Below are positions 43,438 to 53,780 of a stretch of DNA of 64,000 bases, piece after piece. The stretch is from Tritrichomonas musculus. Its lineage: Eukaryota; Parabasalia; Tritrichomonadida; Tritrichomonadidae. The stretch is from contig JAPFFF010000012.1 of NCBI GenBank assembly GCA_039105265.1, forward strand, positions 3,162,001 to 3,226,000, read 5' to 3'. Position 1 is the first letter of the stretch. Each line of letters opens with the position of its first letter. The notes beneath the pieces were generated by a model, which worked only from the letters and a program-made list of their open reading frames with translations, had not been told where the DNA came from and did not search any database. Position numbers and translations under genes: made by a program.

Positions 43438-44747
43438 ATGGTTTCTTTCAGTCGTGCTCTCTCTTATACTCTTGTTCATATGCTTGGATCATTCACATTT
43501 GGCTTCATTACAATATTTCCAACTCCTGGGGTCAGATCCATGCAAGTTGAATGGCCCTATTTTAACAGCATTGTTGATCAGCAATCCATACGCTTTTTTA
43601 ATTCATTTGCGCCATTATTTGCATCACTTGGCGGATTTTTGGTTCATATTTTAATCAGATATGTATTTAACAGCCATAGAAGAATTGTTATCTGCATTTT
43701 AAACGTTTTTGGTGTAGTAATTTGGCTCTATTTTTAATTATTACACCAGAAAGATGGTGGATTGGTATTTTGCTACGTTCATTACAAGGCCTAGTTCTTG
43801 GTGGTAATGCCACATTAACACCAATTTTTATCTTAGAATTAGCACCAATCAATTCAAAAGGACTTTTTGGCGGTTTAGCTCAAATTGGGAAAACTACTGC
43901 ATTCCTTATTTATTACATAATTGCAACTTACAGCGATTGGAAGGCGATGGCCTTAGTTGGAGCAGTATTTTGTTTGCTCCACTCCATTTTTATTTGGTTT
44001 ACTCCAGAGCATAACGAAATTAACACTCATCCAAATCTTGACTATGAAATATCATTATATAATTCAGATTTTAATTCCGATAAAAAGTATCATTCTCTCA
44101 AACCCAAGTGCACAAATTGCTTTAAATCAGGCCATGAATCCATTTTCCAGAGAAAATATGCCTTTAAACTCTTTTCAGGGATGATGATGATGATCTTCCA
44201 ACAATTTTGCGGCATCAACGCTCTAAACGCAAACCTGGCGCATGTAATGGAAAAAACAGGCCTTCACTTTCATCCAAATTTAAAGTCTGCAATCTCAACA
44301 ACCGCCCAGTGGCTTGGAGTCTTTATTTCCAGCTTCATCCTCGACGCCTGCGGGAGGAAGTCAATTTGGATCCTATCAGTAACTGGTATAACCATTGGAC
44401 TAGCGATGTATTCGGCCAGTTTGAAGACTGATGTTCGTGGCTGGTTTTCCGCTCTTTGCTCATTACTCATTATGGTTTTCTTTGGAGTAGGATTCGGTCC
44501 AATTCCATGGTTTATTGGCTACGAGATGTTTCCGAATGATGTGAGAATCATGGGGCAGGCGATGATCAATTTTTCTGCCATGATTGCATCATTCGCAATT
44601 GCATTCGTTAATCCAATCATGACAGAGGAGTTGGGAGCTTTTTACTCAAACATTATTTACATGTCTATAACGTTTTTTTCTATTTTCTTCGGGATTTGGT
44701 GCGTTATTGATCCTGAAGAAAATACTTCATTAATAACGGTTTTATGA
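43438..44747 (+). pseudogene. MFS sugar transporter with a single frameshift
   Basis: About 435 codons of a 12-helix sugar-porter protein. Family signatures are QQFCGINAL before helix 7, DACGRKSIW between helices 8 and 9, and GPIPWFIGYEMFP near helix 10. The first 100 codons (from ATG 43438) and the rest (43722-44747) are in different frames. They overlap at 43722-43737, so one base has been gained or lost there, in a T-rich run. Everything else, including the initiator box, is intact, so this is a very young pseudogene or a sequencing error. If whole, it would move hexoses across the plasma membrane. Confidence 0.8.
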
Positions 44748-45554
44748 TATTTTGCCGTTTTTTTGTTATTCTATGTTTATTTATTAGTAAAAGTTTATTT
44801 CGGCTTTCAAAAACTTTTTTATACCAAGTGAAGTCTTTATGTATTAAAAATTCATTTTTTTTTTTTAATTTTGTATGGTATATTGAAAATTTGTATTTAT
44901 GAATAACTTTTTGAATGAAATTTTATAACACACATATAAAGAATTTCTCCATTACTTTATGTAATCATGATGAACACCATGAGCGTAAAAAATGATGGAG
45001 ATCCATGAATTTTCTGCCTTTGATGATGTAGATGCCTTTGCACTTGTTTTTGTTGTTGATGAATTTTCTTTTGATGTTTGTGCTGATATTTTTGATGCAG
45101 AAGTAGTTTCTTTCGATGCACTTGTTTTTGATACCGAAGTAGTTTATTTTGATACTCTTGTTTTTGATGCAGATGAATTAGTGTTTGATGCTGTTGACAG
45201 GACTTTCTTTATCAGATAGAGGAAAATTTTATGCCCCTGTGGGACGCCCCAGAAAAAATTCACCATTATTTGATTGATTCATTAAAGAATTGTTTGTATG
45301 ACTTATCCTTTAATTCAACATGATTATCTTCAATAAAATGAATCATTTTGAAATTATTTAATTAAAAATAAAAAAGTTCTATTTGGAAGCTATTAATTAT
45401 ATCAAATAGAAAAAGAGATATTCATGAATTTTCAAAAAACGTGTAATGCATTTATATCGTTGCATCACTAATAATACAAATTCTTTTTTGAGAGAATTAT
45501 ATTTGCATATAATTGTGAAGACATTTCAATTTAATAGGTTGTTTCTAATGTCTA
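44748..45554. other. Spacer with a Ser/Thr-repeat remnant
   Basis: Apart from the repeat remnant at 44992-45225 there is no credible gene; a plus-strand frame at 45446-45655 is probably accidental. Confidence 0.4.
44992..45225 (-). repeat. Ser/Thr/Lys repeat coding remnant, inverted copy
   Basis: On the minus strand this reads as a low-complexity Ser/Thr/Lys stalk (TTSVSKTSASKETTSASK), with one in-frame TAA. The same text, including the same TAA, appears on the plus strand at about 47490-47620. The two are inverted copies, so one derives from the other. Such stalks occur in parabasalid surface proteins. Confidence 0.6.
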
Positions 45555-45961
45555 ATCTTGACATTCAAAATTATCATAAGTTGATTTCACATGAATATTT
45601 CCATCTGTTTGAATGTAACATTTGTTCTGCTCGAATTTTAGAAATCAAACGTTGAAATGAATCAATGATTAAATATGGATTACAAATTTTCATATTTTAA
45701 GGTATTTCAACTTGATCAATTAAATGATGACATTATTAAATGATGCATGTTCATTTTCATTTTTTCTCATTTTTTAAAAAAATTAGCAAAAAATGGTTGC
45801 TGTGGGGTTCGAACCCACGCCCTCTCGGACCAGTGCCTTAAACTGGCGCCTTAGACCACTCGGCCAAACAACCCTACATTTACTCTTTTATAATATTCTA
45901 TTTAAAAATTGATTATAGCATCTTGTTAAGTCCAAATGCATCTTTTTTGGTCAAAAATTTT
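45555..45961. repeat. Left arm of a 407-bp inverted repeat with tRNA-Leu
   Basis: Near-identical reverse complement of 46457-46862, with only a few differences. Each arm contains a full tRNA-Leu gene and its flanks. The inner ends of the arms lie in the loop of a small hairpin element (45913-46010). Confidence 0.9.
45795..45873 (-). tRNA. tRNA-Leu (anticodon AAG)
   Basis: 79 nt folds as a class II tRNA: acceptor GGTTGTT/AGCAACC with one G-U pair, A box TGGCCGAGTGG, anticodon stem CCAGT/ACTGG with loop TTAAGGC (anticodon AAG, reads CUU), an 11-nt variable arm TCCGAGAGGGC, T arm GTGGG-TTCGAAC-CCCAC. A T run follows the 3' end as Pol III terminator. CCA is not encoded. The second copy is at 46545. 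Confidence 0.95.
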
Positions 45962-46010
45962 GGTTAAAAGGTCAAAAACAGTGACATTTGGACTTAACAA
46001 GATGCTATAA
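45913..46010. repeat. 98-bp fold-back element (26-bp perfect stem)
   Basis: A perfect 26-bp inverted repeat (TTATAGCATCTTGTTAAGTC and so on) with a 46-nt loop; the outermost bases include TA, compatible with a tiny mariner-type MITE. Half of it is repeated at 46457-46504 as the inner end of the other inverted-repeat arm. Confidence 0.8.
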
Positions 46011-46053
46011 AATTGATTTTTAATTTTGGAATTTTCTTGGAAATTTCCCAAAA

Positions 46054-46058
46054 TCATT
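46054..46058 (+). promoter_or_regulatory. Initiator-like TCATT for the BTB gene
   Basis: TCATT lies directly against the ATG at 46059, giving a leader of about 3 nt. Confidence 0.35.
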
Positions 46059-46456
46059 ATGAATGACACCAACTCTATAATTTTAAATTCAAAAGTATTT
46101 CACATTCCATCATTGTTTGAAAACTTTGTAAAAGTAAAAAAAGAAATTTTTTATTCATTAACCAGAACAGGAAGATATCAAATCATATCAAATATATCGG
46201 AAGATATTGTGCAACCTTTTATTGATTTTTGGACAAATAATGAAATACCAGAAATAACTCTGAGTAATTATTATGATTATTGCCAATTAAGTGACGAATT
46301 TCAAATTCAATTTATTAGTGATTACTTAAATACGAAGAATGACATTTGGAATGAATATGATAAAATTTTCCTTAAACTTCAAGATCCATCAATACAAGAC
46401 AAATTTTTAATAGAAAGAGAAATTTCAAAAAATATTGATATTTATCTTCTGAATTT

Positions 46457-46862
46457 AAAATTTTTGACCAAAAAAGATGCATTTGGACTTAACAAGATGC
46501 TATAATCAATTTTTAAATAGAATATTATAAAAGAGTAAATGTAGGGTTGTTTGGCCGAGTGGTCTAAGGCGCCAGTTTAAGGCACTGGTCTGAGAGGGCG
46601 TGGGTTCGAACCCCACAGCAACCATTTTTTGCTAATTTTTAAAAAAATGAGAAAAAATGAAAATGAACATGCATCATTTAATAATGTCATCATTTAATTG
46701 ATCAAGTTGAAATACCCAAATATGAAAATTTGTAATCCATATTTAATCTTTGATTCATTTCAACGTTTGATTTCTAAAATTCGAGCAGAATAAATGTTAC
46801 ACATTCAAACAGATGGAAATATTCATGTGAAATCAACTTATGATAATTTTGAATGTCAAGAT
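46457..46862. repeat. Right arm of the tRNA-Leu inverted repeat
   Basis: Inverted copy of 45555-45961. Its left edge is inside the BTB coding text, so the arm was placed into the gene. Confidence 0.9.
46545..46623 (+). tRNA. tRNA-Leu (anticodon AAG), second copy
   Basis: Identical to the copy at 45795-45873 except for one base in the variable arm (TCTGAGAGGGC instead of TCCGAGAGGGC), which turns a C-G pair into U-G and should be tolerated. A and B boxes are intact and TTTTTT follows at 46625-46630. Confidence 0.95.
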
Positions 46863-47527
46863 TTGACATAATTGTATAAATAATTGTATAATTCTTTTAC
46901 ATCATAAGTTGGAATATATTTATTTTATGTCATCAAAATACTATTTTTAATGATTTTTTCAGGTATTAATTTCGATTAATCAAGATTCGATATCAAAAGA
47001 ATATTTTTTTTGTATCACATTTCATCAAGAATAATCGATTTCATCAATTAAAATTTCCAATCGATAACATTTTATTATCGATTATCTGAGTTAAAAAAAT
47101 GCTAAACCTGATAATTAATATCAGAATAAGCCTAAAATACCGAATCCCGAAAAAAACTGATATTCTTTAAACCAGAATTTTTTGGACCGATACGAAAATT
47201 TGAGCAGCTTCAATTTTCGATGATAAAATCGAAGAGAATTACTTCCATTAAAAAAATGTTTTCAATCCTTGTTTGCCCGAATTTGTTGGAGTTTTATCGT
47301 CTTACAACAAGTGCAAATTTGAGCAATTTCTTAAAAATTAACTCGATAATGAAAGTCGGGAAAATTGGCCAGGTTTCAGACAGATAAACTAAAAAAGGCT
47401 GTTGATAAAACTACATGATAGAACTCATTATGTGGTCTGAATTTGAGAGAGTTACTGAGCATTGACTTAGACTCTGTTTTATCTGATAAAGAAAGTCCTG
47501 TCAACAGCATCAAACACTAATTCATCT
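46863..47527. other. Unassigned insert between the tRNA arm and the Ser/Thr repeat
   Basis: Not clearly coding. Some phrases on the plus strand look protein-like but are full of stops, so this may be older degraded coding DNA. The right end (from about 47465) matches the inverted copy near 45225. Confidence 0.35.
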
Positions 47528-47620
47528 GCATCAAAAACAAGTGCATCGAAAGAAACTACTTCTGCATCAAAAACAAGTGCATCGAAATAAACTACTTCTG
47601 CATCAAAAACAAGTGCATCG
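47528..47620 (+). repeat. 36-bp coding repeat, about 2.6 copies
   Basis: 36-bp units (12 codons, ASKTSASKETTS) in tandem with one GAA changed to TAA; inverted copy at 44992-45225. Confidence 0.7.
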
Positions 47621-47754
47621 AAAATATTCTATGTAACTGTTGGATTGGTAAAGATAAAAATTGATTGCTGTATTTGCTGTATTTGAGAAGATAAATATCA
47701 AATACAGCAATCAATTTTTATCTTTACCAATCCAACAGTTGCATAGAATATTTT
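47621..47754. repeat. 56-bp fold-back at the right edge of the insertion
   Basis: 47621-47676 is the reverse complement of 47699-47754 (55 of 56 bases) across a 22-nt loop. The right arm is genuine BACK-domain coding text; the left arm is its inverted duplicate. Confidence 0.9.
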
Positions 47755-48679
47755 CTCATCCTTGCTTAAATATCAAAAATCATGAAGGTGTTTATCAAGA
47801 AATATTAAAATATTATCAACAAACGCAAAATTCAGAAATTTTTTTACTTCTTCAATTTCTCGACGGTTCAAAAATGACAAAAGAATCATTAATTGAATGT
47901 ATTCAAGATGCAGAAAATCGTTCAAATCACATTCCAAATTTTTCTTTTTCTTCTTTTATCGAAGTATTGAAAAAAAAGACGATAGAATTCAAGAACTTTC
48001 AAAAATTCAAGAGAATCAACAGAAGCAAATTCAAGAACTTTAGGCTGAAATCAAAGAAATCAAAGCGTCAAAAATTCAAAGTTTGGAAGAAAAAGTTCAA
48101 GAACTTTTCACTGTTAATCAATTTTTGCTTGAGTTGTCAATTAATAAAAAAATAGTGAATAGTTTTGTCAGTTTTTTCATTCCAATTGGCAAAAATTGGA
48201 ATAACATAAATAATGATGATAATCACATCATTTTAATGGACCAAAATAACAAATATATGGTGGAATCTTCATCATTTTTAAATCCAGGTTGTTTGGTGAA
48301 ACATTTGTTTAATGGCAAAAAAGAAAGCGAAGGCGGATTAAGATGGATTTCTAAAACATCTAAAGAGGCTTCAATCCAAGTAACATTCCCTCATCCTTTA
48401 CGTGTAAATTTAATTTCAATGACATCAAGGAATGAATATTGGACAGAGGGACCATCCGATTTTGGAATATTGGGATTGAATGAATCGGGGAATTTGACTA
48501 AATTAAGGTCATTTCATAATATTTATTGGACTCAAAATGAAAACCAGCTATTTGCATTTGATAACACAAAAAAATTCTCATCTTATAAGCTAATTTTCAC
48601 CAGAAGTTGTTATGGTGAATCAGAATATTTATATGGGATGTCTGAATTAAATTTGGGAGAATTTAATCTTGATAAATAA

Positions 48680-49142
48680 AAATCATTTTTATTTCATATT
48701 ATATATATATATGCATTTCATTACTTAAACTATTTTATCTAAGGCGCCAGTTGCCAATTTAATCAAATAAATTATATGATAAAAAAGTTATAGTATCTTG
48801 GAACATTTGCAGAACATATAGTTGTTCTTCAAAGAACTGCATTACTTTACCAATAATCTGTTGTATTGCCTGCTGTCCAATGCTTCTGAACTAAAAAAAC
48901 GAATAACTATGTATTTCTATATAAAGAAAGCATTAACATTAAAAAAATAACAAAAACTGAGTGGTGTGAAAAGAAAAATTTTAAAAAATCTAAATAAAAA
49001 GTAATAAACACCAAAAAAGATACAACTTATATTTATTAATAAAAACAGAAATGATTAAAATCGTAATATTAAATAATTACAAACAAAAACAAAAATGTTA
49101 AAACATCTCGTTTTTCTTTCTCAGTTACAATTACAATTACAA
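48680..49142. other. Spacer with a 15-nt tRNA-Leu match
   Basis: No gene. TCTAAGGCGCCAGTT at 48738-48752 is identical to the D-stem/anticodon-stem part of the two tRNA-Leu genes. An ATTACA microsatellite lies at about 49127-49146. Confidence 0.45.
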
Positions 49143-52100
49143 TTAAATTGAATAAGCAGGCATATTTCCTTTTCCTTTCAAAAACATCTCACCTTTTGGC
49201 ACAATATGAAATCCAGCATCTTTCACCAATTCATAAGTTTTTTCAGACATCATAACATGACCAGGTTCTGCCTTGTGTTCAAGTCTTGAAGCGACATTAA
49301 TTGTATCACCAATAATATCGAAGACTCTATTCTCAGTACCAAGGACACCAGCAATGATTGGGCCGTCACTATTGACTCCTATTCTAATCATCAAATTCAT
49401 GTTCAATTTGATGTTTGTATCGTCCAAGATACTGAAGACACGCAAAGCAAAATTAATGCATTGAACAGCATGATTTTTAGGCTCATCATCGACTGCAAAC
49501 AAACCACAAGCAGCCATGTAAGTATCACCGATCAATTTTATTTTTGTCATCAAAGGAAACTTTTGAATCCAAACGTCAAAAGCACCGAATAAAGTAGACA
49601 AAGTACCCATAGTTTGTTGAGGTGACAAATCCCTTGAAAATGCAGAAAAGTTAACAATGTCGACAAAAATGACAGACGCAGAAGGGACAGCAAAAGAAAT
49701 CTCACTTTTACCTTCTTTTAACATAGCTAAAACTTTCGGTGGCATGATTTGTTCAAGCAAATCTTGGCTTTGTTTCTTGGCCAATTCAAGTCTTTTCTGC
49801 TTTTGAAGAAGGATTGTTTGATCACGAACAACAAGAATGAAACTGTTTTCATTCTCTTTAATAGCAAACAAAGTTATGTACGAAGGAATGGCACGACCAT
49901 CATTAGCGAAACAAACAACATCACCAGTGTAACCAGGACTTTCATGATTTTTCATTAATTTCAGTTGATTTTCAAGTTGTTCACGAGACTTGTCATCAAA
50001 AATCGTGCCAACTAATTGACCAACAAGTTGTTCGGTTGAGTAACCGTAATCATTGACGAAACTTTTGTTGATTATTTCAACGATTCCATCTTGATTGATA
50101 CAAATGATGCCATCGAATGAATTATTGAAAATTGTGTGAGTTACACCCATCTCAATTTCTTCATTCTTCTTATACAGAAGATAATTGGTCAGTTCACTGT
50201 TGTTGATCAAACCAACAGGAGTCAGCCTCCTTATCAAACAGAGGGCCATATTGAAGATTCTCCTGAACTCGCTGATGATATAAATGACAAGAGATGACCA
50301 AATCAAAACGAAAAATATTCCACAAATAAGGAAAACAAAAATGTCAATTTTATAACCTCTAATTTCTTCATCTTGAAGTGATGAAAAACGGTTACCAACC
50401 GCTAAAAATGACGATATCGTATGGGCAAAAATTATATGATAAATATTCGTTAGTTCTTCGCCGTCAAAAGTGCCATTTTGCAACTCTACTTCTTCAGTGG
50501 CTTTCTCAATCATTGCATGAATCGTCGCCATCAATTGATTCAATGATGAACACTTGTAAATTCCGTGAATGTCAGTGAAAGAGTCTCCTGTTTCACACAA
50601 TGAAGCTGTTAAAAGAATGTCAATGTAATCATCCTTTCCTGCAGCCGAAGGATTATCTGGTGTATCGTTCATCACTTCGTAAACAATGCCTTCAAATTCC
50701 TTCAAAATTTTGTAAATTCGAGCTTTAAAAGTTGCATTTGTAATCTCATCTTGTGGATAATCAACGTAATAAATTGCATTGATTAGTTCATTTAGTATCT
50801 CAATTAAATAAGCTCGTAATAAAGAGAAGTTGCCAGACCAGAAACCGAAATTACTCAATCGAGTGCTCATTGTTTTTGTATAATAAAAAATCATCTCTTC
50901 AAAGAGAAGAAATGCACAAAACGAAATGGTCAAAAATATGCCTAAAATAATCAGTTTACAATTCAAAGATCGCTTCGGAACAGATGGAATTACATCATTA
51001 TTCTCATTGCACAAAGCAAGGGAAATACTTTTTCTTGACTGTTCTTTTGCTTCTTGATCAGTTGCCAACATCATTTCAATCAAGTTTTTAATCTCTCTCG
51101 AATAGAAGAACAAAACAATTGGCAATGGAAGAACAAAGATAAAAAAGTGACAAGGCCCAACAATTGACATTATTAAAATGATTCTTTTTGACGTTTGTTC
51201 AGATGAATTTGAAATGTCATATGATAATTCCATCTGAATAATAGTGAACATGTTTTCAACAGAAGGAGAAGTTGCTATGTTATGACACCAAAAAGTGCTG
51301 TTGTAATACCAATTAACAATATCTTCTTTCGGATCTTCAGCAAGAATTGTAAAAGAAAGAATATCAAAGTTAATAACTTGTTCCATTGACCAATTAATAT
51401 AATTAATTACTTCACCATAAAAACAAATAGTTGTGTTGATGTTTTGGTCAAAGAAAAGACTGGTCAAAGTTGATATATCAACTCTTCTTAACGATAGATC
51501 TAAAATTGCAGCCATCAATTCTGAAAACTTCTCTTTCGCTTCTTCTGCATAATACAAGGCTAATTGATCGAAGCTCATAGAATGATCCAAGAAATATCGA
51601 TTGTATTCATCAATGATATTACAATCAATATGATCAAGTTTGAATCGATTCGTTGCTTGGCCAAACAAAATAGATAAACATAAGAAAGACTTGTCATAAG
51701 CAATTCTCAAATCAACCAATGATCCAACTTCACGATTCCAATCATCGTAACTATCGAATGAGTTTACAAAAAAAGAAAAAGTCCCAATGATCATAATCAA
51801 AGATCCAATGATTGAAAACAAAGAATAAAAAATCATGACTTTGCTTGAAGTTGGTTTTACATTTTTCAAAGCATTTTGAATCGCCAATCTAAGCTTACCA
51901 TAAGTTAGAATAGAATTGGCTATCTGTTCTTCATAAGTAAAATCATATTCTGTAGAAGAGGTTGAAATTCGTGATTCATTTTGATTAGAAGAAGAAGTTG
52001 CCGTAGTCGAATGACTTTTGTTACTTTTCCTTAAAACAAAACTTTCTTTTTGAGCTACTTTTGAATGGCTGATATACTGTGGAAAACAAAGCATCAACGA

Positions 52101-53780
52101 CAAGAAACACAAATCTTCACGATCTTTCATTAAGATATCAATCTTGTCTTTTATATTGGTCATTTGAACAGCACCCAAAAAGTCAGTGCACGACTCTATC
52201 AAAAAGCGAATGTGTCCTTCACGAAACGAGATCGAACTCCAATTATCTTCAATTGACTCATCCCACAAGTTCCTCAAATGCCTCTGCTGTTGCTCCAACT
52301 TTTCAAGCAAGTTTAAGTCAGCATAAGGCAATGACCAGAAATTTTTCACTTGGATTTCTAACTCATTTGATTGGAGCTTCAATTCATTCAATTTTGTCGA
52401 TGCAAAACTCGTTGATGTGACTTGACGAAACAGCTTAATTTTGTGAGCTTGCAAATAGAGGAATTGATCAAAATACGAGATGTTACGAAAGGTTCGAAAA
52501 TGCTTTAATAATGACTCAAAACGGTTTTCTTCAGATTTGAAATATGACAGAATTTTGATCAATAAAATAACCATTGATGACGACTCTTTGTAATTTTCAA
52601 TGAGAAAATGAGGAAGAGTAAAATCAGTGAATAAGTCAGAACCAGTCATGAAACCAACAGACAAATAAAGAACAGCTTTTCTATAACTTTTATCAAGATT
52701 TAAATCAGCCATATAAATGAACTTATCTTCATTTCTCGGCTCAATCATGTTCTCCTGCAAATCGTCAGGATTCATCAAATTTGAATACGACAAATCGAGA
52801 ACAATTTTTTTACGAAAATAACGAAAAACAAAGAAGAGAATCACAAGAATAATAAAGAATAAAATATAACATATTAGAATATATATTCCCGTACTGATAA
52901 ATTGATAGATCTCACAAAAAATTCTGAGAATATCATTGAAAATAATTGAAACCAAAATCGATGTTGATAAAGGACATCCAAAATCAACAATAAAAGGCAT
53001 CCAGTTGTAATTCAGACAGGATAATATAATTAAAAATACGTGGAATATAATGAGAATATAAAATGACCAATTCGGATAGAATTGAAATAAATGGCCAAAT
53101 AACAGAAAAAGTGGATCCCACATAAAAATAAAAAGCAAAAAATATGAGTCAAAAGTGCACCAAAGAGACTTGTGGATGTAAATTGATCGATTTATAAAAT
53201 GTTGATTGATGTAAAAAAGTCCTTCTGATAAGAAAAATCCAATAAGAGATAAAATTAACATGGCGATATTTTTTCCTGAATGTTCATCAATAACATCTTT
53301 AAGCAAATGCCCACTTAATGAGGCAAGTGGATGTAATACAACTGATCCAAATAGTATAAAATAGGTGTTAATAACATATAAAATTGGTTTAATGACTCGT
53401 CTAGTCTTATTAAAATGTGCTAATAGTATTATAAACAAAATAGATGTAATAAAAACTACTGAAAAAAGAACACTAACTAAAATCATATGCTCATCGGGCT
53501 TGTGATAGATTGATGAAAAGAAAGCTAAATAATGAAAAATATCTGTTAATTTCGATTCCTCCCAAAATTGTCCATCAACACCCCAAAACGACGTATGTAA
53601 AGCTTGAATAATACAAAAAATTATTTGAATAAATTCCAATGATTGATATGGTAGATAAACTTGCGAAAGTTGGTCGAAAATGAGCAAAACATTATGTGAA
53701 AAAGGTGTTTGCGATGCACGTTCAAAATCTGAGAAGGAGGCTATTGAAGATTGCACAGAAGCCAACTTAGAATGCTCCAT
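49143..53780 (-). CDS. Membrane adenylyl cyclase (class III) with PAS domain, 1545 aa
   Basis: A multi-pass N-terminus (about residues 40-320) leads to a cytoplasmic stretch. Further membrane helices lie near residues 650, 870, 940 and 1150, the later ones enclosing probable extracellular loops. A PAS domain follows (about 1215-1320; FDGIICINQDGIVEIINKSF). The C-terminal class III catalytic domain (about 1365-1545) has both metal Asp residues (FVDIVNF; LIGDTYMA). It also has Lys in KIKLIGD and Asp in FDIIGDTINVASR, the pair that selects ATP over GTP. It should therefore make cAMP as a homodimer at a membrane. Such receptors are strongly expanded in trichomonads. Intact. Confidence 0.93.
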   Translation of the reverse strand: MEHSKLASVQSSIASFSDFERASQTPFSHNVLLIFDQLSQVYLPYQSLEFIQIIFCIIQALHTSFWGVDGQFWEESKLTDIFHYLAFFSSIYHKPDEHMILVSVLFSVVFITSILFIILLAHFNKTRRVIKPILYVINTYFILFGSVVLHPLASLSGHLLKDVIDEHSGKNIAMLILSLIGFFLSEGLFYINQHFINRSIYIHKSLWCTFDSYFLLFIFMWDPLFLLFGHLFQFYPNWSFYILIIFHVFLIILSCLNYNWMPFIVDFGCPLSTSILVSIIFNDILRIFCEIYQFISTGIYILICYILFFIILVILFFVFRYFRKKIVLDLSYSNLMNPDDLQENMIEPRNEDKFIYMADLNLDKSYRKAVLYLSVGFMTGSDLFTDFTLPHFLIENYKESSSMVILLIKILSYFKSEENRFESLLKHFRTFRNISYFDQFLYLQAHKIKLFRQVTSTSFASTKLNELKLQSNELEIQVKNFWSLPYADLNLLEKLEQQQRHLRNLWDESIEDNWSSISFREGHIRFLIESCTDFLGAVQMTNIKDKIDILMKDREDLCFLSLMLCFPQYISHSKVAQKESFVLRKSNKSHSTTATSSSNQNESRISTSSTEYDFTYEEQIANSILTYGKLRLAIQNALKNVKPTSSKVMIFYSLFSIIGSLIMIIGTFSFFVNSFDSYDDWNREVGSLVDLRIAYDKSFLCLSILFGQATNRFKLDHIDCNIIDEYNRYFLDHSMSFDQLALYYAEEAKEKFSELMAAILDLSLRRVDISTLTSLFFDQNINTTICFYGEVINYINWSMEQVINFDILSFTILAEDPKEDIVNWYYNSTFWCHNIATSPSVENMFTIIQMELSYDISNSSEQTSKRIILIMSIVGPCHFFIFVLPLPIVLFFYSREIKNLIEMMLATDQEAKEQSRKSISLALCNENNDVIPSVPKRSLNCKLIILGIFLTISFCAFLLFEEMIFYYTKTMSTRLSNFGFWSGNFSLLRAYLIEILNELINAIYYVDYPQDEITNATFKARIYKILKEFEGIVYEVMNDTPDNPSAAGKDDYIDILLTASLCETGDSFTDIHGIYKCSSLNQLMATIHAMIEKATEEVELQNGTFDGEELTNIYHIIFAHTISSFLAVGNRFSSLQDEEIRGYKIDIFVFLICGIFFVLIWSSLVIYIISEFRRIFNMALCLIRRLTPVGLINNSELTNYLLYKKNEEIEMGVTHTIFNNSFDGIICINQDGIVEIINKSFVNDYGYSTEQLVGQLVGTIFDDKSREQLENQLKLMKNHESPGYTGDVVCFANDGRAIPSYITLFAIKENENSFILVVRDQTILLQKQKRLELAKKQSQDLLEQIMPPKVLAMLKEGKSEISFAVPSASVIFVDIVNFSAFSRDLSPQQTMGTLSTLFGAFDVWIQKFPLMTKIKLIGDTYMAACGLFAVDDEPKNHAVQCINFALRVFSILDDTNIKLNMNLMIRIGVNSDGPIIAGVLGTENRVFDIIGDTINVASRLEHKAEPGHVMMSEKTYELVKDAGFHIVPKGEMFLKGKGNMPAYSI

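Larger units (their letters stand above)
46059..48679 (+). pseudogene. BTB/BACK-F5/8C gene split by a 1.2-kb rearrangement
   Basis: The first part (46059-46456) reads a BTB-like domain: FHIPSLFENFVKVKK, then RTGRYQIISNIS, ending IDIYLLNL. The BACK-like part resumes near 47697 (YSNQFLSLPIQQLHRIFSHP). The F5/8C part (48083-48679) is in another frame, and ends WTQNENQLFAFDN, then YGMSELNLGEF. Between the first two parts lie the right arm with a tRNA-Leu, a Ser/Thr repeat remnant and a fold-back. In related proteins these parts are nearly adjacent. A frameshift separates the coiled-coil linker from the F5/8C domain around 48000-48080. Not expected to make a full protein. Confidence 0.6.

Noticed and set aside
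45446-45655. 69-codon plus-strand frame as a gene
   Set aside because: It runs into the inverted-repeat arm, has no domain and no initiator-like box.
47220-47480. Degraded protein-like text in the insert
   Set aside because: Short phrases look coding but stops are too frequent to assign a family; not called.
49273-52420. Short plus-strand frames opposite the cyclase
   Set aside because: All lie inside a 1545-codon intact gene on the other strand and show no domain.
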